NCBI GenBank assembly: GCA_027625915.1
Contig: JANTQA010000023.1
Location: 14,260,001 to 14,324,000 of the forward strand
Reading direction: 5' to 3'
DNA: 64,000 nt
Source: Anaeramoeba flamelloides
Taxonomy: Eukaryota; Metamonada; Anaeramoebidae
Of the stretch, positions 35,528-47,200 are shown one piece after another. Below the pieces are notes generated by a model. The model saw only the letters and a program-made list of their open reading frames with translations, did not search any database and was not told the DNA's origin. The first letter of the stretch is position 1; each line of letters begins with the position of its first letter. A program made the position numbers and the translations under genes.

Positions 35528-38449
35528 TTAAATTTTCATTTTTTGATTTAAAAAAGAAAATTTTTTATTTTTACGAATATCTGGTGGTATTTGCACAGAC
35601 TGCCAATTTTTGGATTGGATGGTATCAAAATTGATTTTTATTGGGAAGAAATATGACATATCAGCTTTTAAGTTTAAATTTTTAAATTTGGAATTTCCAG
35701 TAGTTTCATTATTTACAAAAACTGAAAAATTTTTTAACTTTTCTTCTGGGATAGGATCTGGATCAAATTCATCTATTACGATATTTGATAAAATTTTATA
35801 TATTTGTTTTAAATTTAATTGTGGACAGACTTCAGAGCATATTTGATAATCATTGTCATTTTTGGAATTTATAATAACTTTATTCATTGATAAGCAATTA
35901 GCAACCTGCTTAATTTCTGTAAATTGGATATTCTGCTCTTTCATCCCAGCGGAAGTGATCCATTCTTCCAATTGCGAAATGGACAATTTAATTCTGTAAC
36001 CATTCCCACATGTACATAATTGCTTCTTATCAAATAATTGATTAATTAAATAACCATTTATAAAATATAATGTTTGTTTAAAAATGATTTTTGAAATTTG
36101 TGTTGGCAAATAATTTGCTCTGGGCAAAGTTAATATTTGATATAAAATATTTGTCACTTTTCTTTTTGGAGAAATAGATGATTTATTTTTTATTCTTTTC
36201 CCTAATTTTTGTTTATTATTTTCTAAAAATACAACAGTTAAAAATGGAGAAATTTGCTTATAAAAATTTCGACATAAAAATTTAATAATTGAAGCCATTA
36301 TTAAATTCAATTTCTTTTTTAAGTATAATATTTTTTTAAAATCCAAATTATTATTTTCAATTGTCTCTTTCTTTTGCTCTTCATCAATATTCTCTTTTCT
36401 TAGCTCTTCACCAATTTTCTCTTTTCTTCGCTCTTCGTCATTTCTCTTGTCATCATTCCCTTCTTTACCCTCTTCCTGATTATTATTGTCACTGCTATTA
36501 TCCATGTTCTTATTTTTATTGCTATTATTCTTGCTGTTATTTTTATTATTATCATTAAAAGTGTTTTTGATACTTTCCAAATTTTTGATCTCCGAATATT
36601 TTTCTGTTTTTTTTTCTTCTATTTCTTTACTGCTATCTTTCTTAGTCTCTCTAAAAAATGTATTTTCTATTAATTTTAATAAAAATAATACATTGGATAA
36701 AAACCAAAATAAATTATCATTATTTTCTTGATTCACTTGAATTAATAATCGAATTGAATTTAGCAAACAAGAGACTAAATCTTCCTTTTGTTTAGTTTTA
36801 ATCTTCAAAATGTTGTTTCTATCAAATGCCTTCCAGTATAAAAGTGATTTGAAAATTAAACATGCAGAAATTGGATAACCATTGGAATAAATTGGTTCAC
36901 CAAAAAACAATACCCTTTCAATTAGCCACTTTTCTTGTTGGATTAATTTTGTAAAATTTAAAGAATTATGAAGTGTCTCTAATTCAAATAATTGGTTTGT
37001 TAAAATGTCCTCTTGTAAATCAATTATTTGGTTATCTTCAATATTTTTTGAGTCCAAACTATCAAACAAATGATCTAAAATTTCAAATTTATTTTTGAGA
37101 TCCCCATTATTAATTTTTTCTTCATTATTAATTTTTTCTTCACCTTGTTCTTTGTTTTCTCCTTGTTCTTTGCTTTTGCCTTCATCTTCTTTGTCTTTGT
37201 CTCCATTCTCTTGTTTTTCTTGACTTTTTTTTGATTTTCTTTGCGGAGACATTTGAAACTTTATAATTTCCTTAAAGACAAAATTTTCTTTTTTTGATAG
37301 CTGCTCGTTTTGTTTTAAAAAAAATTCCAAATCAATTTCTTTTTCAATTTCTTGTTTAATTTGGGAAATTAATTCGATATATTGTGTTTTTTTTGGGTTT
37401 TGCTTCACTCGTGTTTCAAAGATATTACCTATAAATTCCTGGTAATTTTTTGGTTGGAAAAAATCTTCATTTTCAATATCAGAATCGCTCTCTGTTTCTA
37501 AATTTGAGCTCAACTCAGAATAGGAAGAATAATTTGAATAATTTGTCACTCTTGGCTTTAATTTTAATTCACCATCATTATTATCGTTGTCTTCTTGAAA
37601 TTTGGCTTGGTTTTTCTTTTTCTTTTTCTTTTCCTCTTCTGTTGCCTTTTTCTTTTTCTTTTTTTTTTTCTTTGTCTTTTTCCTTTTTCTTTTGATTGTT
37701 TCTTTTTTATTTTCATCATTTTGTGAATCAGATTGTGTAATTGAATTAGAGTCTAATTCTTTTTCTTGATCAGTTTTCTTCGGTATTTTGTCGCTATTAA
37801 ATATTAATTTTAATTCTTCTTTAACATTATTATTATTTAGCACAGAAATACTTGTCTTTTCTGTTCCGATTTCAGAAATAATTGCCATAACTATTTTAAT
37901 TTTGGCAGTTTCTGGTTTTTGGTCAGAGTTTTTTTCATTTTTCTCGTTGTTTTTTTCTTCTTTGTTTTTTTTTTCCGTTTCTTTTTCTTTTTCTTTTTCT
38001 TCTTCTTCTTCTTTTTCTTCTTGTTCTTCTTTTTTTTCTTGTTTTTGGTTTTTTAAAAGTTCCATTCTCCAAATTCCAACAACTGGGTTAACAAGCGAAT
38101 TGGTTATTAAAGGAATTAAGTCAATTTGGATTGTTGACTGGTTTGTTTGGTTTTCATTTATTTTTTCCTTGTTTGATCCAATTAAAGTTAATTCCAATTG
38201 AGACACGTTGTTAGGAAGGGTACCCTTTGGATCTTCTAAAGGTATAGCAATATTATATTCCTTATTCCAAAAAAACCTTCCTTCCTTATTTGATCCATAC
38301 ATCTCTGTAAATCCCGTTTGCTTGTTGTACTTCCATTTTATTCCTAAATATTTAAATGGGAAATTTAAAAAAGATAAGGTGGAAACCAGCGAAAAAGAAC
38401 AATTCAAGAAATTCTTTTCTTTGTTTCCAGATTTTAATTTTTTAAACAT
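35528..38449 (-). CDS. DIL (dilute) domain protein with C2-like N-terminus
   Basis: A 973-residue single-exon protein; the first ATG is at 38449 (MFKKLKSGNKEKNF). The C-terminal ~250 residues match the DIL / cargo-binding fold of class V myosins: FINGYLINQLFDKKQLCTCG, then GNGYRIKLSISQLEEWITSA, then NLKQIYKILSNIV ... DEFDPDPIPEEKL. No motor domain is present, so it is not a myosin. The first ~190 residues (FNFPFKYLGIKWKYNKQTGF-type start, a WRMELLK strand, KIKIVMAIISE) look like an NT-C2-type C2 domain holding a Lys/Glu insertion. Between them lie a poly-Lys segment (about 255-285), acidic stretches and Asn-rich linkers. It would be expected to link membranes or vesicles to partner proteins; that is inference from the domains. 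DIL is secure; the C2-like call is tentative. Confidence 0.8.
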   Translation of the reverse strand: MFKKLKSGNKEKNFLNCSFSLVSTLSFLNFPFKYLGIKWKYNKQTGFTEMYGSNKEGRFFWNKEYNIAIPLEDPKGTLPNNVSQLELTLIGSNKEKINENQTNQSTIQIDLIPLITNSLVNPVVGIWRMELLKNQKQEKKEEQEEKEEEEEKEKEKETEKKNKEEKNNEKNEKNSDQKPETAKIKIVMAIISEIGTEKTSISVLNNNNVKEELKLIFNSDKIPKKTDQEKELDSNSITQSDSQNDENKKETIKRKRKKTKKKKKKKKKATEEEKKKKKKNQAKFQEDNDNNDGELKLKPRVTNYSNYSSYSELSSNLETESDSDIENEDFFQPKNYQEFIGNIFETRVKQNPKKTQYIELISQIKQEIEKEIDLEFFLKQNEQLSKKENFVFKEIIKFQMSPQRKSKKSQEKQENGDKDKEDEGKSKEQGENKEQGEEKINNEEKINNGDLKNKFEILDHLFDSLDSKNIEDNQIIDLQEDILTNQLFELETLHNSLNFTKLIQQEKWLIERVLFFGEPIYSNGYPISACLIFKSLLYWKAFDRNNILKIKTKQKEDLVSCLLNSIRLLIQVNQENNDNLFWFLSNVLFLLKLIENTFFRETKKDSSKEIEEKKTEKYSEIKNLESIKNTFNDNNKNNSKNNSNKNKNMDNSSDNNNQEEGKEGNDDKRNDEERRKEKIGEELRKENIDEEQKKETIENNNLDFKKILYLKKKLNLIMASIIKFLCRNFYKQISPFLTVVFLENNKQKLGKRIKNKSSISPKRKVTNILYQILTLPRANYLPTQISKIIFKQTLYFINGYLINQLFDKKQLCTCGNGYRIKLSISQLEEWITSAGMKEQNIQFTEIKQVANCLSMNKVIINSKNDNDYQICSEVCPQLNLKQIYKILSNIVIDEFDPDPIPEEKLKNFSVFVNNETTGNSKFKNLNLKADMSYFFPIKINFDTIQSKNWQSVQIPPDIRKNKKFSFLNQKMKI

Positions 38450-39908
38450 TAGCAAAAAATGATAAAAAATAAAAAGGTTTACAATCTTTAAAATTGATAA
38501 AAAGATAAATACAAATATAAAAATAAGTTAAAATCTTGAAAGACAAGTCTTTATTTACCTATTTATAAGGATTTTAATGTTTGGTAATGGACAATTTCGA
38601 AGATTCCAAATTAGGTATTATTGATTGTCTATCTTTTTCTTTATGTTTTTTTTTGATTTTCTTTGGAATAAAATTGACCTAAATTTGATTATTTTTTAAA
38701 AAATAATTTTTCTAGCCTTTATTTGAAGGAACCTTTTGATTACTATACATTGTATTTTTCGGATGGAAAACTACTAAGCAAAATTTAAAATTTTCTAATA
38801 CTACAATATTATTACAGGGATTTCCATTTTGAAATATTTTAGGGAAAAAAATATTTAAAAACTTTAAGTTAAACGATAATTAATATAAAGTTGATCAAAA
38901 GTTTCTTTTGTTTCTTTTTTCAAACGTTAAAAATGTTGAATATAATTTCTATTTAATAAAATTACTAGATACTAAAATTTTGTTTGTGGACTGAAGAAAA
39001 AAATATACATAAAAAAAAACAAATCCATATCTAGAAGAATATAAATAATACAACTTTTCTTGTTTTCAATATATATCACCAATTGAGATTTTATGAATAA
39101 TGAAAATAGAATCTTAAATTTACTCATTAAAAAAAGAGAAACTTAATAATTGTAAGATTAAATTAAAATTTGTATTAACCACTGTATTTTCATACAACTT
39201 TCTTTTAGTAAGAATGATAGATTAAAAATTAATTTTAGTATAGTAATTGTTTTTTTTTTTCACTATAATACCTGGTTTCAAAAAAAAAGGTTTCCAAAAA
39301 AATAAATAAAAATTAAAATAAAATCAAATCATAAACATTGACATACCTTTAAAAAATAAGATCACTCGAACTTTCATTTGAAGGACAAGGTAAAAATCAC
39401 ATTCGATACAAATCCTTGAAAAAAAGATATAATCTCTGAAACACCCTTTTTGGAACAAATTTTTCTTTTTTCTTTTATATTTTTGGTTTATAAAAACAAT
39501 AGTTAATGATGAAACACAAAACTTTTCCAATTTCAAACCAATAGACAATTCTTCAAAACAAAAAACCGGGTTTCATTTATTTGTCTTTAAGATCCAAATG
39601 AGAATTAAACTTGTTTTTTTTTTGGCGGAGATTTAATGAAAAAAAAGTTTACTTTTAAAGAAATTTGGTCATTTATCAATTTTAGAGTTTTTTTTATCTG
39701 AGTAATCATATTTAATAACTTTCAGATTCTTTATGTAACTTTAAAATTTTCTTCAAATTTATTTTTGTGTTTTAAAATTTTTTTTTTTTGTTTTAAAGAC
39801 GATGTACTCCATTTCTGACACAAGCCTATTTTCCAATTATGTCAAAACCTACTATTATTTCTTATCCAAAATATTTGTACTTGTATCATTATTTCGAAAA
39901 AGATAATA
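38450..39908. other. upstream spacer of the DIL gene
   Basis: About 1.45 kb, AT-rich. No gene or paired repeat recognised; a 74-codon minus-strand frame near 39324-39548 has no domain. Confidence 0.4.
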
Positions 39909-40102
39909 CAGTCAATTCCACTTTTAAAACACAAACTTTCAACAAAATTTAAGGTACAGAAAAATATCATATTTTTGTACAAATTTTGAATTATTTGTTT
40001 CCACAAATGAATTGCAAAGGATTTGAATTTTGTTCCTTAATTTAAATGTTTGTGTGTTTTAAATTTGGTTGAAAGTTCGTGTATTAAAAGTGGAACTGAC
40101 TG
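39909..40102. repeat. palindromic MITE family 8, copy 2
   Basis: CAGTCAATTCCACTTTTAAA ... inverse AAAAGTGGAACTGACTG, with ACAAACTTTCAAC / GTTGAAAGTTCGTG arms. TA precedes the left end. Same length as 12748-12941 but more diverged between arms, so older. Confidence 0.85.
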
Positions 40103-40631
40103 TTTATAATTATTTATTATTTTTTTTATTGTAAAAGGTGAATTTCTTTTGTTTATAATTTCAAGCAAACACACACAAATCCTAATTTTAACAAAGAAAT
40201 TTAATATAGTATTCAAAATCAAATTAAATATTTAAAATGTATAATGGCATATGTTTAAAGGATTTCTCCTTCAACCAATTTTTTTAATTGATAGTTATTT
40301 TTTTTTTATTTAAAAACTGTAAATGGCCAAATTTTCAAAAAAAAACATATTTTTAGTATGGATATTTCGATATAATTAACTCTAAATAATAGCACAATTC
40401 TTATTTTTTCAATACAGAAAAGTTATAAAAAACATGAAATTATTACACAAATAATTTTAAATTCTGAATATAAGATTCACAAAAAGTAAACTAGATTAAA
40501 AGTGGTAAAATTTTGGCATCAATTCTCTATAATAGTTGTTATAAAAAATTGATTGTTTTCTTATTATTATAAAAGAGAGATAATTCAATAAATTACCTCC
40601 TGTTCACTTAAAATCCTAAACATATTAAAGA

Positions 40632-41880
40632 TTTTTTATCATAGCTATAATTTAGGAAAGATTATAACTGATATAGGATATCTTTTCTTTTCAAATTAAT
40701 AGAAAAAAATGTTTTCTAAACAAAGAAATGAAAATAACGAAAGAATCAATGATAAATCAACGAGATTTACAATTTAATAATAAACAGAGAAAAAAATCAT
40801 TTAAAAGGTATTTTTTTTTCTGAATCCTAAGTGTTGAATAATTTGGCGGCTATTTCCTTTAATGTATATATTTTTTTTGGATTGTAATCATGATTTTATT
40901 TTAACGATGAGATCTAAATATTAGAAAAAAAAGATCAAAATTTATTTTAATCTATGAAGTTGTAATTGTAGAACTTTATGGAAAAGAAAATTATAAAGTG
41001 CTAGGTTGTTAAGATTAAGAATTTGTTTTCAAAATAATCTACTGTGTCTTTATTATTTTTTTTACAAGGTTCATAAATCTTGTTTAAGCAAAATCTAATA
41101 AAACTTTGTTTCAGTCAAAATGTTATAACATTTTGTTAAAATGCCAATTATTTTTTCTAATTGGTCTTTGAAAAATAAAGACAAAATAAGTAGAATAATA
41201 TACATCAAAAAATAGTTGATATATTTATAAAGTAAAATTAATAGATCAATCAATTTTCTTGAAAAATTGAAAACCTTATAATTCTTTTGAGCCCTTGAGA
41301 AAAAGAACAAGGTTCATTACATTTTGGATTGATAATCCAAACAAAATTCAATAAAAATGATATCTAATTTCTCTCGTCATATTCATTGTTTCAATTACAT
41401 TAGAATAACATTTTTTTTCAAGAAACTCTCGGTATTATTATAAATAAGTCTTTGAATTAATAGGGTTGAGAAAAAAAAAATAGAAAAAAAAAAACAAAAT
41501 GAGAAAAAAAATAATCTCAATATTGAAATTCCCAAAATAAAATTTTTTATATAATCTCTATTCAAACACTTTATTAATATATAAATCACTCCCCACAACT
41601 GGACATCTTATACTTGAAAATGTTTTACAGTATTTTACTCGACAACAAAAACCTAGTCCAAGTAACTAATCAACCTATTTTTAGGAAAATATAATTTGAG
41701 TTGCTTCAGTTCGGTTTCAAATTGCCTCAGTTTGACTCAGTTTACTTCAGTACATAAGTTCAATTCAATTTATTAAGATCTGATCAGAATTTCTTTGTTT
41801 ATAATTTAATCATGAATAAGTCTATTAATCCTTATCGTGTGTTTTTTTTTTACCCCCTCCCTCCAAACACTTAAAAAAAC
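40632..41880 (+). repeat. retroposon-like family 12, copy 3, interrupted
   Basis: 40632-41100 aligns with the 5' parts of the copies at 13817 and 33840 (GGATATCTTTTCTTT, AAACAAAGAAA, GGCGGCTATTTCCTTT, TTAAGATTAAGAA). 41690-41880 aligns with 34370-34596 (AAGATCTGATCAGAATTTCT). The stretch between is a family 13 copy, so that element landed inside this one. Confidence 0.5.
41130..41640 (+). repeat. dispersed repeat family 13, copy 1
   Basis: Aligns with 60615-61120 in the same orientation and with 55380-55800 in reverse: CAATTATTTTTT, AAGTAGAATAATA, ATATTAGAATAACA, ATNNAATCTC and the right end TGGANATCTT. About 0.5 kb, non-coding. Confidence 0.65.
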
Positions 41881-42222
41881 AAAAAGTTCTAAAAAATCAA
41901 AGAACTAAAGGAACCAAAGGAACCATAAAGAGGAAAATTTGGAAAGGTAAAAAGATTAAAAAATAAAAACTATCGGACTTTTTTCAAACTTTTTTCAAGT
42001 TTTTATTTTTAAAAAAGCCAAGAATTTTTCTGAAACAAAACATTTTGTAAGTTTTCTATTTTATTTAAGTGAATACTCAACCTTTAACTCGGTGTAGATG
42101 TTGGAGTGGAAAGTAAATTGTTTTTTTTTTTAAAAAATTTCAATTTCTCAAAATACCAACTTTTAAAACAGTTTAAATTCAGTCAAATCTAGAATAAAAG
42201 AATCCACATTTTTTAAAATTTC

Positions 42223-42404
42223 CTTTAAGGGACTAGTCTCTCTTATTTCTTTTTGTCCAATTTCTATATAAGAATTTATTATCTTGGAATATATTTGGAA
42301 TTGAAAATAAACCAGGGTTTTACAAATCTAAGTAATTGAGAAAAAAATTTTCTCAATCTATTTAAATTGAGGTAAAAAAATTTAATCGAGATTAGCCCCT
42401 TAAG
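42223..42404. repeat. short TIR element with family A-like ends (182 bp)
   Basis: CTTTAAGGGACTAGTCTC at the left and inverse GAGATTAGCCCCTTAAG at the right, resembling the CTTAAGGGATTAGC terminus of the 21161 and 24650 elements. The interior is unrelated, so it may be an internally deleted relative. Confidence 0.6.
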
Positions 42405-42509
42405 AGAATTTAATTTACTTAAATATCAGAAGAGTTAATAGGTAACCCAGGGTAATTACTTTCTCAAAACCTATAATTTTAAATATAAATTCTAAAGCTT
42501 CCTTAAAAT

Positions 42510-43829
42510 ATCACGACAAGAATAGCACAATCCATACAAATACTTTCAATACTTTTTCGAAATTTCAGACTGACAGTCTGCAAGATTTCAGTCTCTGATA
42601 TTCTTTCATATTGTTTCAAATTTCAAATACTTGATAAAAACTTCTGTAAGCCAAAAAAAGGGATAAAAATAATAATTAACAAAACCATTGTGAAAAAAAT
42701 TTGGTTCATTAAAAAAAATTGAGTCAGTCAAAAATTTGTTTTCGTTTTTTAAATAGTAAATATTAGCAAAATGATTTTTGATCAAAGTAAAATTTTATCA
42801 ACAAATCTTACATTTAAGAAAAACCAAAGTCATTATCAATAATAATTTTTAAAGAAAATATTATTTTGTTGCATTTTAACCCTTTGGAATTACTGTGGAA
42901 CTCTAAAAAACAAAAATTTATTTTTAATTGTCAACTTTACTAAAAATAAGAGAACTATTTAATAGGAAATCTTATAATCTATTAATCTAATAAGATATTT
43001 ATCATTGTTAATGAACGCAAATTTATCACAGTTAATCTTAAATATCCTTTTAAACCAAATTGAATAATAAAATCTTCCAAAAAAGCTGTTTTTTTGAAAG
43101 ATGTTGTTTTCCACTAATGTTTACAATCAAAACTTCAAAATACAGAAATATCAAGATTTCAGAAACCATTTAAATTCTTTAAATCCCCATATTCAAACTT
43201 TATTTTAAAACACTTATTAATTTTTGGTCTTCCCAAACAATGATTAACTTGATCTTGGAATGTAATCTAATAAAAAAAATCAACATTTTTAGTAAAGTTT
43301 ACAATTAAAAATAAATTTTTGTTTTTTAGAGTTCCACAGTAATTCCAAAGGGTTAAAATGCAACAAGATAATATTGTCTTTAAAAATTATTATTGATAAT
43401 GACTTTGGTTTTTCTTAAATGTAAGATTTGTTGATAAAATTTTACTTTGATCAAAAATCATTTTGCTAATATTTACTATTTAAAAAACGAAAACAAATTT
43501 TTGACTGACTCAATTTTTTTTAATGAACCAAATTTTTTTCACAATGGAAAGATAACATTTTGAATTTAATTGAAATTTTTGAAAGTTACCTAAAAGAAAA
43601 ATATTTGTAAACTTTCAATAACCTGAAACTCTTTTTATGAAAACCAAAAGTTAGTGGAAAGTTGTTTAAATTACATGTTTTTAAAAGTTTGACTTGTAAA
43701 AACTTTTAAAATGAAAGTTGTTGCATTGTGATCTTCTAATTCCTTTCAAAATTTGGAACAATTTTAAAAAAACAAAGTGTTGTTAAGGAAAAAAAGTGAC
43801 TACAATTTTTGTGCTATTCTTGTCGTGAT
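42510..43829. repeat. 1.3-kb TIR element carrying a nested palindrome
   Basis: A perfect 21-bp inverted pair: ATCACGACAAGAATAGCACA (42510-) and its complement ending at 43829. The interior is AT-rich without ORF. The 42685-43547 foldback sits inside; without it the element is about 457 bp. Confidence 0.75.
42685..43547. repeat. young foldback element, 263-bp arms, ~99% identical
   Basis: Left arm 42685-42947 and right arm 43285-43547 have equal length and differ at only a few bases by eye. They start CCATTGTGAAAAAAATTTGG at each outer end and end CTTTACTAAAAAT at the inner edges. The 337-bp spacer is non-coding. Flanking A-rich bases prevent a firm target-site call. Confidence 0.9.
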
Positions 43830-44286
43830 GATCTCTCAAAAACAACATTTTTTAAAAATCATTTTTCTGGATTTCTTAGATTTTCTTTTTCAAACTCAAA
43901 TCTTTTTTGATCACTTCCAGTTGATAACATTGAACCAAACAAAAAATTCTATCAAGATCGTTTTTTTCTTTTTTTTTTTTTTTTATTAATCCCATAGCCA
44001 CATAGGGTTTTTTAGTTCATGAACAATAAAATTAAAAATGACGAAAATCCAAAAGAAATTTACAATTATGTTTTAAAAATCTTTCAAACTGGTATTCTTT
44101 CTCTTGTTTTTTTTTTGTTTTTAATTCTTTTGTTTCAGAACACTTGCTGAAAATTTTAAACAAACACAAAACAAAATATGAACAAACGAATCCTTAAACA
44201 CTTATTTTAACAACAAACACCCACCTTCAAAACTTTAAGAAACAAATTTAACAACTTCCTTGGAATTTTTAATTAATGAAATAAAT
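43830..44286. other. 5' region of the deubiquitinase gene
   Basis: AT-rich with a T-run at about 43970-43984. A tiny ATG frame at about 44178 (about ten codons) could be an upstream ORF. The coding-looking frame extends from 44240 without an ATG until 44287, so an upstream exon joined near 44236 cannot be excluded. Confidence 0.35.
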
Positions 44287-47200
44287 ATGATGCTAAGAGG
44301 ACAAATGACGTTTGTTCGACAAAACGAGTTTTTAAAATTCTTTTTACCACTTGCCACCAAAGTCTTATGGAAAAGAAACGATTTCACATTTTTTGTTTTG
44401 GGATCTGTCATCAAGACGTTTCGTAAAATATTGGATTTGTGCATCAACCTAATATCCTATGATCATCAATCAATTTTCCAAACCATAATGATCATCTTTT
44501 CATATCAGCCTGGGTGTATCTATGATCTTACCAAGCGTGAAGGCGAAAAAATGAACGGGCTAAACTTTGACATCACACTCTTCAAATATTTAACAGTCAA
44601 CACTGATCAACTGCATGAGCAATATTTTTTATTTGAGAATATTGAATATTTTGCGTCAATGAATGGATTTCTGTTACTATCACAACATTTTGCTTCTGAC
44701 TCGCATACGCCAAATAGGCTCGCGTCATATTTTATAACAAACACAATTGTGGAAGTGTCAAGTTATTTGGACAACAGCCTCTTTAAAAAAATTATGAAAA
44801 ATGCAGTCAAGATTTGTAATCGTATTTTAAATTTATCTGATGAGCAACTAAGACAAATCCAGATCGAGAACTTAAAAGCTTCAATCAATGGCTTGGTGGA
44901 AATTTTGTTGCAAACTGATCAAACAATTGCTTATTCTCTTTATGAAAAGTTTTTTTTAAAATTCGGTTTGAATTGCTTAAATTCCCAATTGATCGAGCTA
45001 AGGGTCATTGGAATGAATGAAATAAATGAAATCTGTGAGGAAATTTATGACGAACAATACAAATATGAAAGCCAACTCAAGAGCGACTTACAACAAAGCA
45101 AATACGAAAAAAAAGGATTTTATGACCCACCCAAATTGATCAAATGGATCAAAAATAATCGTTTAATACAAATAGTATTTGGGCAAAGAATGCATTTAGA
45201 AATTGTTCAAAGAACAAACACCCTACTTGATTTTTTAGCTTGGAATTCTCAATTATCAAATGAGGATATAGATTTTGTTTGGGAAATATCGGTAAATATT
45301 CTGAATAACTGTTCTTTCTCCTTCCCATTTCTTTTTTTTCTTATCTTTTTGTTTATATGCTGCAAATTACAAATATAATTTTACAATAATTTTAAAAAAT
45401 TAATTTTTTTATAAATAATAATGGTGTCACAAATTCACATAAATCTTCTAGTGTATGCGTATAAACTCCACCCCAAAAATTGCAACAACCTCAAAATCAA
45501 AAATATACAAAAAAAAATCACAATTTTTCATTTTTTTTTCCAAACATAATATTAAATCACATCTAAGTAACCTAGTATTAATGTTTTTAGATGTAAAAAT
45601 TTTTATCCGAATAAAAGAAAAAAAAAGAAATAGAAAAAATAAAAAATGAAGTTGTCAAAATGATGAAACTAGCAGGACAAAAAAATCGATTGTTTTTATT
45701 GTTATTATTGAAGAAGTATAAATTACACACTAGTTGTCATTGGACTTTAAATTCCCTTTCATGGAATTTAAGCATGAATTCATTGATCTCATGATTATTA
45801 AATAAATTCGATTTGTTGAAATTTCATAAACAATTATTGATCGATCAAATGGTTTGATACCATTAAACTAATTTTATCTGATTTTTCTATTTTGAAAAGA
45901 ATTCAACTTTACCTTAATATCAATCATTGAAAAAAAATTACCAGAACAAATGTATCAGATTACGTAATGGGAAAAAGAAATGAAAACAAAACAAAACAAA
46001 AAATATTTTCATATTTTGAAAAAATCAAAATTATTTCCAAATTGAATGAAAATTGTGGTATTGTGATTCTTTAAACTGTTTTAACTGTGTTAAAATTTTT
46101 GAATTTTAGTTTACTGATAGAGAGAATATTAAATGGAATGTAAAAAAAAAAAAATACTAGACTTTTTTTTGGAAATACTTTAAAATTATATACCAAGAAT
46201 TTAAAATTTTTTATTTTATGAATGATGATAAATAAGATTTAATTCAAAATTAAATGATAAATGTAATTTTTTAACTATTTACTATGAATTCGTAAATTTT
46301 ATTCTTGTATTCACTTTATTTAGAAATTTACATTTTGATGGATGATCCAAAATTGAATTCAATTATTATTAAAATATTTAAATTATTTCCATTCTTTAAT
46401 TTTTAGTATCTTTTTGGTATATATGAACTTATTATCAATTACAATCATTTTATTTGTTTATTTTATTAAAATATAGTTCTTTTTAACCAAAAATATTAAA
46501 GATATTTTTTGTAGGAATTAAATTGTTACTTTCTTTCTTTTTTTAATTTGAAGGGGAGAAATTAATTTCTTCTTACATATATTTACTTTTCCAGAACTTA
46601 AAAGAACTGTTTAAAATCTTGGATTTTTCTCCATTCTTTTGAATAGTGGAAAAGCGCAGTTCTTTTTTTTTTAATTGTAGAAATTTTAAAAAAAACATTG
46701 TTAGGTTTTCTTGTATTTTCTGTTTATTTGGGAAATCAATTGATTTTCGTTAGGTTTTTTTTGGGTTTTCTCTTTATTTTGAAAATCAATAGATTTTCGT
46801 TAGGTTTTTTTGAGTTTTCTATTGATTTTCCAAATAAAATAGAAAACCTGAAAAAAACCTAGAACACTTAATAAATAAAATAGAAAAGCTCAAAAAAAAC
46901 CTAGAACACTTAAAAAATAAAATAGTTTAACTTCAAGAAAATCGTGATTATATTTTCCAGAATTTGAAAGAATTGAGTAAAATCTTTGATTTTCTAAACA
47001 AAAACAAAAATTATTTTGAATTAAAAAAATTCACCATTAGTCTTTCCAGAATTTAAATTTATTTAATTAAATCACTGATTTAATCAAATTAATTTAAATT
47101 CTAGAAAAAATACGCACTCTTACAGCCTAAAACACTCTACGGAACTTCCCGAATATTTAGAAATTTTTATTTAGAAATTCTAATAAAGATTCACAATTTT

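Noticed and set aside
45455-45649. 64-codon frame as a bridging exon of the deubiquitinase
   Set aside because: Joining 45291 directly to 48224 keeps phase and restores the KHxS motif, whereas this frame lacks a donor and any family similarity.
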